Shown in pieces: positions 48,130 through 58,105 of a stretch of 64,000 nt of DNA; position 1 is the first letter of the stretch, and every line of letters begins with the position of its first letter. The stretch lies in contig CAUWAG010000006.1 of NCBI GenBank assembly GCA_963556695.1, positions 3,348,001-3,412,000 of the forward strand. The letters are read 5' to 3'. A program made the position numbers and the translations under genes. Under the pieces are notes generated by a model. It ran no database searches and was not told the origin of the DNA. It was given only the letters and a program-made list of their open reading frames with translations. Origin of the DNA: Anthostomella pinea (taxonomy: Eukaryota > Ascomycota > Sordariomycetes > Xylariales > Xylariaceae).

Positions 48130-49092
48130 TCAGTCGAAGAACTTGCGGTTGGGATTCGCTCCAAACAGGGTCTTGCGCATGGCGGGCAGGGCGCTGGTCT
48201 GCAGGAGCTCCAGTCTCTGTTCAAAGGTGTTGTTGATTTCGATCTTGCCGTTGAAGCCCAGGATCATGACTCCTCCCGCGCTGTACACGGAGTAATCGTT
48301 AGCAAAGAGACATCTAGTGAGCAGTCCAGTCCAGCGCAGTGGCTACTACACCTGGGGCATATCAAAGCGGTCTGTTCTAGATCGAAGCATGGCAGAAGAA
48401 CTCTTACCTTCCCTCGGGCAACGGGTTCTCCTCGTCAATCTTGGCCTTGGACTCCTTGCCGACCTCCTTCTTATACTCGGCCTCAGCGTCGGAGATGGCG
48501 TCCTTGAGAACATCATAATCGGCCTTTTGGGCACGGACGGCGACCTCTTTCTCGCTGAGTGCGTACATGCCCTCGAGCACCAGATTCTTAAGCACGGCCT
48601 TGTACTTCTTCTTGTCCTTGGCGCCATCTCCCAAACGCTTGGCGGCAGCCTCGAAGATGTCGTCCAACAGGGCCTGGCGCGCGCCCAGGACCTTCAGCCG
48701 CGACTTGTTGGCGACGGTCGACCGCGTGATCTGCTGCGACATGGTGGCCTGCTTGAACTTCTTGGCGTACGCGGCGTCGATGGCGTCCGTTTCTTGTCGT
48801 ACTAGCTTTGACTTCTCGATGCTGAACTCCTCGTTCGCTTTGATCTCGATCTCGCGCGCCTTCTCGTACGCCTCTTGCTTGATGAAGGCTGTCATCTTGC
48901 GCAGCTCCTGCCCGACCTGTGGTTGAGGGGGGGCATCTTGTCAGTGCATTGCTTGCTTGCTTTCTGCCGTGGTATATGGTGTGCGTGTATGTGTGTGTGT
49001 CTGTAGTCCCGGGCGGTGCTGGGCTGTTACTACGGGAGCGAGCTGCTGCTACTACTTACCTGGTCGTCGGACAAGGCGTGGACTTGTGACAT
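48130..49092 (-). CDS. VMA4: V-type H+-ATPase subunit E
   Basis: Peripheral-stalk subunit of the V1 sector of the vacuolar proton pump. Exons 49092-49060, 48916-48408 and 48280-48130 give 230 aa, the usual length. The long N-terminal helix (DDQVGQELRKMTAFIKQEA, then EFSIEKSKLVRQE) and the C-terminal GFNGKIEINNTFEQRLELL and LFGANPNRKFFD blocks are diagnostic. The acceptor before SAGGVMIL (48281/48280) is chosen because it restores the family spacing PLPEG-SAGGV. A second in-phase acceptor at 48314/48313 would insert 11 residues (CLFANDYSVYS-type) and may be an alternative isoform. The 11-codon first exon is a common feature of fungal VMA4 genes. Confidence 0.96.
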
Positions 49093-50227
49093 GTTGGCGG
49101 GTTGGGGGAGGTCTGCTCGGGGGAAGAGGTCGTTCGGCGGGACTGAGGGACGAAGTTGCCTTGAGCTGGATGTCCAAACAGCTCGTACAGCTGGTGATCG
49201 GTATAGGGCAGCTCTTCAAGGGCAGCTGGAGGTTGAGGGATGTCGTAGGAGGTTCGTGGATGGTGGGTCTTGTGGTGGTTAGCTGCCAAGGTTAGCTGTA
49301 TGCCGTCTCTCCAGTCGGGTGTCAATAGCAGGATTCCGATGGTGTCGGCTGACAGGTGACGAAGCTGCGCAAGCCACAGCTCATCGCTCCCCTCGCCGCA
49401 TCGAAGTCGACCGTGTGGCTTGAGAATGGATTTGGTACGCGGCACAGCCACAGCTGACTCTCGTCCTCCAACTTGATGTGTTGGCCAATGGCTGCTGCTG
49501 CACCACTGTCTCGGCCACATGTTAGGGAGTGAGTGACTGCTGTGGTCAGGGGGCAGAAGCACTTGATCCAGATAATAAGGTACGACAATCACGACCTGTT
49601 CTTCTCGTAAATGTAAGGTATGGTACAGATATATCGTCTGGCTTTGCATCATCGTCACCGATATTAGAATCTTGAAGACCGAAAGCCTGAAACCAACAAG
49701 GCTATCAAATCCAATAGCATCGCAACTGAGTTGTGCTCTTTGTAAGGTTAGGTACGTTACGATCTGCAGTCCCACACGGAGACTCCCGTCCGGCGACCAC
49801 GACACATTGATCAACACCCCGGTCCTGGACGGCGTCATTGCAAGCTCCCTTTATTCACACCACACACCGCACCGAATACACTACACACCCACCACGACTC
49901 TGGCCGCCACCGCTGCCTCCGTACCGGCGTACCTGCGCAAACCTCAGATCTACTACTGAAGTCCGCCGAACTCTATTTGTACGGTAACTCGCTTTTGCGT
50001 GCGCCGTTTTTTATCCCTCTTTCAATCTTGTCCGCTGTCCTGTCAGCCCTGTTCTGTCTTGGTACGACTCTCGATCCTCGATCCACCAGCGAAACCTCGA
50101 ACTCTCGAACCCCGAATAGCTGGTCGTGTTGGAATCAGTATATCCGGCAAAAGCAGCTCCATGCGCTGCCGAGGCCTTGTCTCATCTGCGACCCTCGCCA
50201 GATGAAGCCTGGTCCGAGTTTGTCGCA
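49093..50227. promoter_or_regulatory. divergent promoter VMA4 / NIPA-like gene
   Basis: 1.1 kb between divergent starts, with a pyrimidine-rich segment at about 49880-50110. No ATG occurs between roughly 49640 and 50160. Then come a 14-codon upstream ORF (50161-50205) and a second ATG at 50202, both out of frame with the NIPA-like protein. Confidence 0.45.
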
Positions 50228-51960
50228 ATGGGGCTTTTCAGCCATGTCTCCCCTGCGGGAACTCTTGCGGTCAGTCCTGGTACTCCCGAGCCTTCCACTA
50301 TTCTGTTCCATGTCTCTGACTCTCGCTGCCTCGATAGATCGGTGTCATAGTCGGCTTGATATCCACAAGCGTCCAGTCACTCGGCCTCACCCTCCAACGG
50401 AAGTCGCATCTGCTCGAAGACGAAAAGGGTCCACAAGAGACGCAGAGACCCCCCTATCGGAGGCGCAGGTGGCAACTGGGCATGGGAATGTTCGTCGTAT
50501 CCAACGTACTAGGAAGCAGCATCCAGATCTCTACCTTACCATTGCCGGTACTATCGACCTTACAAGCCGCCGGCCTCGTCTTCAACTCGATATGCGCAAC
50601 CTTGATCTTGGGCGAGCCCTTTACGAAGTGGTCCTTCTGGGGAACAGCACTCGTCACAGCCGGCGCCGCCATGATTGCCATCTTCGGCGCCATCCCATCG
50701 CCCGCCCACAGTCTGCGGGAGCTGCTGGCTCTGCTTGGCAGGTGGCAGTTTATCGTTTGGATGTCCCTGCAAGCTGTGCTCGTTATCAGTATTGCATTAG
50801 CCGTTGACCTGGTCAATCGGTTCCACGCCATCTCGCAGAATCCCAAGTTTCGCCTGGCCCGAGGACTGGCATATGGGTGCGTCAGCGGTATCCTCTCTGC
50901 GCACTCACTGCTGTTCGCCAAGTCGGCCGTCGAATTAATTCTTAGGACCATCGCCGACGGCGATAACCAGTTCGTGCATTGGCAGTCTTGGATGCTTGTG
51001 CTTGGCCTGGTCGCCCTGGCATTGAGTCAGCTATACTATCTACACCGTGGTTTGAAGCTGGTATCAACCTCGGTCTTATACCCCCTAGTGTTTTGCATTT
51101 ACAACATCATCGCTATCTTGGATGGCTTGATATACTTTGATCAGACGAATCTCATATCGCCATTGCATGGCGGGCTCATAGCTCTGGGCACCGTTATCTT
51201 GCTCTCTGGCGTGCTGGCGTTGTCATGGCGCCTCAGCGACGAACAATATCCACCGGCCGTCGGGCAGTCGACCTTGACACCGGGGCTAGGGTTCGTGGAG
51301 GACACGGAAGGTGACGACGATTCGACTGTTGATTCCGACTCCCCTAGTGAAGATGGTGAAGAAGTGCCGACCACATACAACACATTTGGTCCAAATGGCG
51401 ACATGACACCTATCACACCGAGCCATAAGCCCAGCAGTCGCTGGCATGAGCGCGCGGCAATATGGGACGAGTTGGAAGACCAGGATACCCCCAGGACTTC
51501 GTTTAATAGACAGAGGTCCAGCACCCTGCCCAGCAGTACGCTCAGCGAGGTGGCACCACTATTGGGTGGGAGGAGATATATATCAGGGGAGTCGACGACC
51601 TCTCTCACTGGCGCCGGACCTAGTGGAGACAATCCGAGGAGGATATTCCGGCGAAGGAGAAAATCCACTGGGTTCCCCGGATTTACTGCTAGGAAGCCAT
51701 CGCGACGGAAGAGCTCGACTGGTGGTGCTAAGGACGCCCTTGGCGGAATATGGAAGCTAAAATGGTGGCGTAATAGGGGCGGCAACAACTCGGACGTAGC
51801 GGTCGCGAGTCCACCTGGTAGTGCAGGACAATCTTGGGTTGGCGGTGCCTCGTGTAGGTACCGAGACGCTCTGGAGACCGGTCCAAGTCCTCGAGGCCAG
51901 GGTAGTCCGGCGCCACCATCATCAGCACCTGATAGCCCGCGAGGAGACGATGCTGTCTGA
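50228..51960 (+). CDS. NIPA-like (DUF803) magnesium transporter family membrane protein
   Basis: Polytopic protein of the NIPA/DUF803 family, EamA-like carriers linked to Mg2+ transport in animals; the substrate in fungi is unproven. Exons 50228-50269 and 50338-51960 give 554 aa. The family start IGVIVGLISTSVQSLGLTLQRKSH lies at the exon 2 boundary. Next come hydrophobic helices (SNVLGSSIQISTLPLP; LQAAGLVFNSICATLILGE; GTALVTAGAAMIAIFGAIP; LSQLYYLHRGLKLVSTS; YPLVFCIYNIIAILDGLIYF; IALGTVILLSGVLALSW), about nine in all. The C-terminal 230 residues are cytosolic, acidic/Ser-rich and then Arg-rich. The ATG at 50228 is the first in frame, yet the frame stays open 36 codons upstream (from 50120) and spells a plausible LRPSPDEAWSEFV segment without any ATG. 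Start assignment is therefore uncertain. Confidence 0.82.
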
Positions 51961-52370
51961 TTGATATCATTTTTCCCAGCTCGGCGAATGGAGATATAGG
52001 ATCCGTGAACTTAAGATACACACACACGTGGGCTGGATAGCCTCGTATGGAACAATGATACTATCATCCCTTTCCCCACCCAATTCCTTGCAGAGGGTAT
52101 TCGTGGAAGTGACAAACGAACGCGTTCACAGCTTGTGTACGGGGTGGCTACTAAACCACGGTAATGATATGAGCCTAGGTAGTGAAACTTCATCCGATCA
52201 TGGGAATCTTTCGGTGAAGAAAGACGAGCTGTTTCCAAGTTCAGTTTCTGCTTCCGTCTGGTGCTTCCGTTCACACGTCCTAAGGCAAGGCCCTGAACAC
52301 CCCTTACCTTATCTACTAACGTCCTGAATATCAAGAGGTACTGGGTAAGGTTTCTGCGCAATCATCACCT

Positions 52371-52464
52371 TGGAATAAGCAGTTGCTCATCCATAAGCTA
52401 GGTATATTCGATGCTTCTTCTGGCGCGTTTGTTCCGCATACGTTTGCTCGAATGTCTTATCCCG
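52371..52464. mobile_element. degenerate inverted-repeat element (copy D)
   Basis: Left end TGGAATAAGCAG; right end ATGTCTTATCCCGG preceded by two further TTTG-T/C-T-C units spaced about 14 bp apart. The terminal TATCCCGG is shared with copy C. Confidence 0.4.
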
Positions 52465-52486
52465 GCCAGACTCCGTGGCCGGGATA
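52458..52486. repeat. 11-bp stem, 7-nt loop inverted repeat
   Basis: TATCCCGGCCA and its perfect reverse complement TGGCCGGGATA flank the loop GACTCCG. It overlaps the right end of element copy D. It could act as a transcript-end hairpin or be part of the element. Confidence 0.7.
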
Positions 52487-53169
52487 GACTGGGTGCCAGG
52501 CACCTTTGAATATTCTGGACCTTGATTGGCTAGGGGCGTATGGAGACTTTTGGGGTTTGGTGAATGTGTATTGCTGGCTCTTATATGGGTCGTTGGGAGT
52601 TTCTGAGCTGGAAACGTAGTCAGTCAGTCAGTTTGAAGTCAAGAGTATATGTTCTCCTGATTTAGTTAATATGTATCCCCGTTCCTTTACGGTGATAGAT
52701 AGTGAATAACCTTCACGATTTCACCGTCCTATTTCTATCGTTTCCCGACAAGGTACTTCACAGGAAGAAGCCCGAGTTTGGTATATATACGCAGTTTGTT
52801 GCGTGGTATAGAAAGCAGCTCGCAGCTCTATAAGTTGGTTTAGGCTATCTGGCTCCAGTGGTTGTGAACCTCTCGCCTGGTTTGTTTCGTGGGTGGAATC
52901 TTGGGTCTGTCAATTCAGCGTCCTCGTTTGGGGTTCTGCAGCTGATTCTTGCGACGCGCTCCCTCCCTCAATTTTGACCTTGCACCGGGTGTCCGGTCTC
53001 GCCTGTCTCCTCTCGTTTCCTCTTTTCTCCTATTGGCTTGTAATTACTCGGCTTGGTCTCGGCTTCATGTGCCTTTCCGCCCTAGTTACTGTGCTCTTCT
53101 AGGTCGCAGCAGACGACTTGTCGATATGCCGCTTGTCAGAGCTATGTGCTGGTCTCTGCATACCTTATG

Positions 53170-53250
53170 TACCTACCTAGGTATGCATACCGGTAGACAT
53201 ACGATGGCAGCATCCACGCGCACGGGAACCTTCGAGTACCTAGGTAGGTA
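53170..53250. repeat. 81-bp unit bounded by 14-bp perfect inverted repeats
   Basis: Left end TACCTACCTAGGTA (53170-53183), right end TACCTAGGTAGGTA (53237-53250), exact reverse complements. Each contains the palindrome TACCTAGGTA. The interior has no coding capacity. Confidence 0.65.
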
Positions 53251-54615
53251 AAGTGAGGAAGATTCAGCGACAGTCCGCCAACGCAGCGTGCAAGTTGACT
53301 CTACTCCAAGCTGTGACAGTAGCGGGCGGAGTTCACTCGGTTTCTGGCCAACGTGAGGGTTCTTCTTGTCGTGCTTCCTGACTTGGATGGTCCCTGGTTC
53401 CGGATGCGATGGTTTGGTTTTCTGTTCTGGGAAGTTGGAAGTGAGGTGCGAGTGAGTAACTCGCGGTGATGTATGTGGCCAGTAGGACGGCATCGCCGCC
53501 GTTGTGTATGTCTCTGCTACTTGGTTAGGTATTTAGACGCTGGATTGGGGGCTGGTACACAGAAGGGACTGGTCTAGGGACCGCGTTATCATCTATTGCT
53601 TGCGTATCTGCTGAATACCACATAGCAAAGCTCGGGGTATGTCATGCAAAATGGAAGAAGATCGAGGGTGAAGTAGTAGCTGGCAGCCAGTATGTATCCA
53701 TTTATCATGTCCCATCCAGTGTCCATGCAATAACTTACCCCATCTATCCTCTGGCCCTTCCCCTTGCCAAACATTCTCACCGGGTGGATAGATTAGTGGA
53801 CATGAACGATCATAAGGTTTGGTTACTGCATGGCATAGATGCTGCGTTGGGGCAGATACGCCTCAATCGACCAGGAAGCAGGGCGTGGATTATGGCGAGG
53901 TATATGTGTCGTGAAGCTGTCCAATACGACGGCAACATAGCCGGGACTGTGGTCTCCGATAAGTCCCTTCTCGCTGCGCCAACGGCTTCATAGGCATGTT
54001 ACCCGCTGTCTTCGAAAAGTCCGCGGATCTTGATAAGTGACACGTTATAATAACCTGGGAGCTTGTGGAAGCAGGGAACCCAGTGAAGAGAGCGGGTTCA
54101 GGGTGGGAAGGAAAGGGAGGACGCAAGGGGAGAGCTATGGAGTGATAGGGGTGTAAAGGGGCAGAGTTGGGGCGGGATTGAAGAGATAGATCTAGAGCGA
54201 GATATGATACTTGCCTCCCTTCTTGCTGCTCCAACCAAAACCGTGCTGTCACACCAACTTTCTATGGAAGGAAATACAGGATGGTTCCCAATTCGTGCGG
54301 TGCTTTATATCGAATCACAATAGTTAGCTGAAGAGATTGACCGGGATTGTTATTTTGATTTGAGGGCGACATCGAGGCAATAGATCGCCGAGTCCATAAC
54401 GGGTATATAGATGCGAGTCCTAGACGTGTTGAGATGAGAATACCCTGAGGGACATGATACATGACTATGAGTACAATCCCTGGCCTGTGTGCCTTGGAGG
54501 CCTTACGCAAACCCCTAACGCCACATCTATGCTATGCCGTTCGAGCGCCGGTCTCCCTCCTGCAACTATTACTTAAAAAGCCGTCGCAGAACCTGTGCGC
54601 ACCGGTTCTGCCTGC

Positions 54616-56334
54616 TCACCACCACTTCTTCTTGTTCTTGAGGTTGTCTGCCTTCTTCATATTCAGACGTCTCAGCTTCTCGCGGTTCCGGGGATCCAAA
54701 AGTCCCGCATGACCATCGTCATGGAACCAATGGTAGTCCCTCTCCACACCTCTGCGCTCATCGCCTTGCATCTTGACGCGCTGTACCTTCCGGAGCCTCA
54801 GCATGCCGTATCTGCAAACGACGAGCGAGAATAAAATCGACAGAGCGGTGACGGTACCAAAACCCCAGTTGGTGTCCTCGATGAAGTTCTCCAGATTCAT
54901 TCCATAGAGACCAGCAATGAAAGTACCCATGGCCAGGCCTAAAGTGCCCACGCTGAATTTGAGTTCCAGTAACATGAGAGAGTTACGGTTGGCATCTAGA
55001 ATCGCCCGGATACTGCGCCATGTTAGCTGATATGCCAATTTACCATAGAAACAGAACCCATAGCTTACATTTCCTCGGTGTTCCTGATGGATGACACCAA
55101 GTTCTGTGCTTCCTGGACGATTTCGTCGCAAAGCTTATGGTACGACTCCAACAACATCTCGACTTCAGTGTGATCGTCCAGTTGGCGGTGGATGTCGTGC
55201 GTCTTCTCGGTCAGGTACATGGACGCCAGATCATCGTCAGCCTCAAGAAGCTCCTCAATGGCATCGCGTACGAGTTTTGCCTTCTGCTCGAAGGTGCTGA
55301 CTCGCTTGGAAAGGATGAGGAGGATGCGCAGTTTGTGTCGGTCGACGTCGTCTTCAAGCTCGCTCAGAATACGAATCACGGGGTCGCGGACGGCTTCGAA
55401 GTCTGCTTCTAGCTCCTGGGTCACGGACTGAAGCACGGCTTCGATGGCGCGGAACTCGTATGGCAAGCCCCCGTTGCTTGGCGCCGTCTTCTGTTGTAGC
55501 TTTCCCTGTAGGTCGTACATGAACGCAGACTGGGGGTAGGACGCTTTCGTGCCATAGATATCAAATAGCAGCACTCGGTTGTGCTTTATCAGAACCTTCA
55601 GATGCAGGAGGTTGAGCAAGATCGCGGTCGGTCGGACGAGAATATGTGGCAGATTCGAAGAGTCGATTTTGCGCAGATCGCGAGGCAACAGACCAAACTG
55701 TTCAATGTTAGCTATCGTGTCGAGCCTGGGTATCCTATTCAAGTTCACGAACCCTCGCGATTAGCTCGCTCTTCTTGAACTCGCCATCGACCAATATGGC
55801 ATTACCACTCTCGTCAACTTCAGTACACCGAAGCCTTGGCTCTAGCGCAGCCTTTTGACTGAGCTGGCGCCGGGTGCTGAACATGGAGTTGTTCTCGCCC
55901 TCCCCGTCGTCTTCCGGGAGATCGTCCGGTTCAAGGGGTTTCGCGCCTTTCCTTGTTCCAATTCCTGCAAGCCTTTCCATCCATGTTGGTTTACATGGTG
56001 CCTGCGGCCTGTTCGAAGAGTTGAACCGAATCCCAAGCCTTGCTGTCGAGTATGGTAAAGCGGCCGGGCGGAGGTCTCGCGGGCACCGTGTTCGCAGGAG
56101 GGAACTTGGGTCCAGAATTCCCGCTTGCAACGACGTGTCTTCGTGCTGCGACGACTGTCGCGTCTGTCTCTTGGCTGCGCAGAGAGCTCTACGCGTAGAC
56201 TGTGCTAGACCTGCGGCAGCATCGTGGCTTGGGCTGAAGAAACTCAAGCTTTCGGACTGACGTCGCAAGAACCGGAGCAGCCTGGTCGAGGGCACTGGTA
56301 GGCGCAGCGAAGCCATCGGAGAAGACATAGACAC
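54616..56334 (-). CDS. MRS2: mitochondrial inner-membrane Mg2+ channel Mrs2
   Basis: CorA-superfamily channel importing Mg2+ into the mitochondrial matrix, needed for group II intron splicing in yeast. Exons 56334-55753, 55697-55069 and 55012-54616 give 535 aa. The N-terminal 100 residues are rich in Arg and Ser with few acidic residues (LPVPSTRLLRFLRRQSE), as expected for a matrix-targeting presequence. The core block GLLPRDLRKIDSSNLPHILVRP is diagnostic. TM1 (VGTLGLAMGTFIAGLYGMN) ends in the invariant GMN selectivity motif at 441-443, followed by a short loop and TM2 (FGTVTALSILFSLVVCRYGML). The C-terminus is strongly basic (NMKKADNLKNKKKWW). The intron joins ELIAR to FGLLPRD and I-R-N-T-E-E to IIRAILDANRN. 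Divergent from the F-box-like gene. Confidence 0.95.
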
Positions 56335-56813
56335 GAGCGCAGCGGGTTATCGATGTCGCTGGCTCACAATTGTCGCTTCCATCGTGCCTCTCTGTCGGTG
56401 CACAGCTTTGCAACGCAGCGCGAGAAGAAAGTTGGAATCGATAAGACTGGCGGCCCTGGCAGCTGGGCGATGGCCAGCTCCACTGCCAGTGGCACATTGC
56501 CAAGCCAATGGGATCACCCACGTGGGGACTCTGAGGCACCCGCCACAACTGCATGTGGCTGATGAGATATAATTCATTCACTGTGCATTGTCCATTCCTG
56601 TCACATGGCGGGCGACATGACCTGACGGTCCTCTGGATATCCCACAAACCCATGCTGAACGCTCTCCTGTTATGATGCCCGGTTGCCTTCCTGGAAATCA
56701 GCTTTAGCGGACTGTCGCTATTGACCATGCCTGGCTCACAGCACGACATAAAATCTGGCTTCTCTGATCGAGGTGGCTGACCAACAGATTTCATACTTCA
56801 TCACAACATCGCA
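56335..56813. promoter_or_regulatory. divergent promoter MRS2 / F-box-like gene
   Basis: 479 bp between divergent start codons (56334 minus, 56814 plus). No recognised motif. Confidence 0.45.
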
Positions 56814-57921
56814 ATGTACTTGACACCCATCAGAGTCCGCGGCAAGCGGCGCCGCCCGGGAGAGCCCTCTGCCATTCATCTGCCTAAGCGTCCCAAGACA
56901 AAGACCCAAAAGAAACACAGAAAGCCCCGCGCCATGAGAGCCTCATATTTCGAAAGGGAGGTCCCGCTTGAGGTTCTCGAGCGCATCTTCTGGTTTAGCG
57001 AAAATGTCAACCTCCCGCGATGTAGCCCTCGGTTCGGACGGCTACTTTCAGGGCCGTCTACTCTACGCGAGACCTTCATCGCTGCCTTTGGCCCAACATG
57101 GGACGTTTGGTACGGGTGTGTTCAAGACACCAAACGGAATGCTCGCACTGTCCATAGCTACACTGGCTGGGATCACGATTCTGATCGATTTGGCGGCAAC
57201 CCAGTATTCCAGGTTTGTTCTATGAAGAAGCCTCTATTCAACAGCTACTAACTGTCCCTAGTCTGCACTCTTGGAATACCCATGGGCCAACATTTCCTTC
57301 ATACTCGATTGCTTCGATCTTTGGGTTCGACGGCATGCTAGAGACAGGCCATTTGAGCACATCAAGATCTGGGGCAATTCCGAATCAGCCGACGATGGTG
57401 CTACGGCAGAGAGTTCCGACGGAACAAGCAAGGTCAGAGAGGCCAAGTACTATTTCTTGCACGACTACCATGCCTTTCGCCAGGTGGAGGAACATGAGAC
57501 ATCGGCAACCGCCGCCGCTTATCTCCAAGAGCTGGCCCCGGCGAGTTGGATTGAAGTCCACAGAGATACTCGAATACCGGACGATCTATTGACAGGCCCT
57601 TGGAACGACGAAGCACTTCAAAAACTATTCTGGCTCGTTCGCGCTGGAGCTCGGTTATCACCTGAGCAGACTTGGGAAATCACTCAAGAAGGATTCCAAA
57701 ATGCAGTGTCAGATACAAAGCCTCCGACTGGCAACCTCAACTTGACTGTTATTCGGCTGCTGGATATATTGGGTGCCTTCAAGACTTGGCCAATCCACAT
57801 CGGGGTCGAGGAGTATGAAAAGTTGGCTCGTATTCATTCTTCCCGCGCCTCGAGGAGCTCCTGGGGGTTCTACTACAAATATGCCTACATCATGGCTCGA
57901 CTGCATGACTTCGTTGTGTAG
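56814..57921 (+). CDS. F-box-like fungal protein of unknown function
   Basis: Exons 56814-57212 and 57262-57921 give 352 aa. A basic N-terminus (RVRGKRRRPGE, then KRPKTKTQKKHRKPR, a possible nuclear signal) precedes an F-box-like helix: EVPLEVLERIFWFSENVNLPRCSPRFGRLLSGPS. This L-P-x-E-V-L-x-x-I-F pattern with the following GPSTLRETFIAAFGPTWDVWYG is common in a large Sordariomycete family. The C-terminal part contains ISFILDCFDLWVRRHA and a paired helix region, but no catalytic motif or obvious leucine-rich or WD repeats. If the F-box is functional, it would recruit a substrate to an SCF ubiquitin ligase; this is inference. A 12-bp tandem repeat lies just after the stop. Confidence 0.8.
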
Positions 57922-57930
57922 TCGGCATAA

Positions 57931-57971
57931 CAACACGCATCACAACACGCATCACAACACGCATCACAACG
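57931..57971. repeat. 12-bp tandem repeat, 3.4 copies
   Basis: Perfect units CAACACGCATCA at 57931, 57943 and 57955, then a partial copy, starting 9 bp after the stop of the F-box-like gene and therefore probably in its 3' UTR. Confidence 0.9.
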
Positions 57972-58023
57972 CTACTTCCTAAAGGGAGAGCAGGAGCAAC
58001 CCGACGCATGGCATTCACGAAGC

Positions 58024-58105
58024 TGCTGACAAGCCGTCAATGGAGATTTGCAATCTCAGTCATGGGGTGCTGACAAGCCGTTGATGGAGATTTGGAATCC
58101 CAGTC
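58024..58105. repeat. pair of 38-bp direct repeats
   Basis: 58024-58061 and 58068-58105 both read TGCTGACAAGCCG, then ATGGAGATTT, and end CAGTC; 34 of 38 positions match by eye, with a 6-bp spacer. Small local duplication. Confidence 0.8.

Larger units (their letters stand above)
51961..54615. other. 2.65-kb intergenic region (convergent genes)
   Basis: 3' flanks of the NIPA-like gene and MRS2. Holds an inverted-repeat element at 52371-52464, a strong hairpin at 52458-52486, and an 81-bp unit bounded by 14-bp inverted repeats at 53170-53250. No supported gene. Confidence 0.5.
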
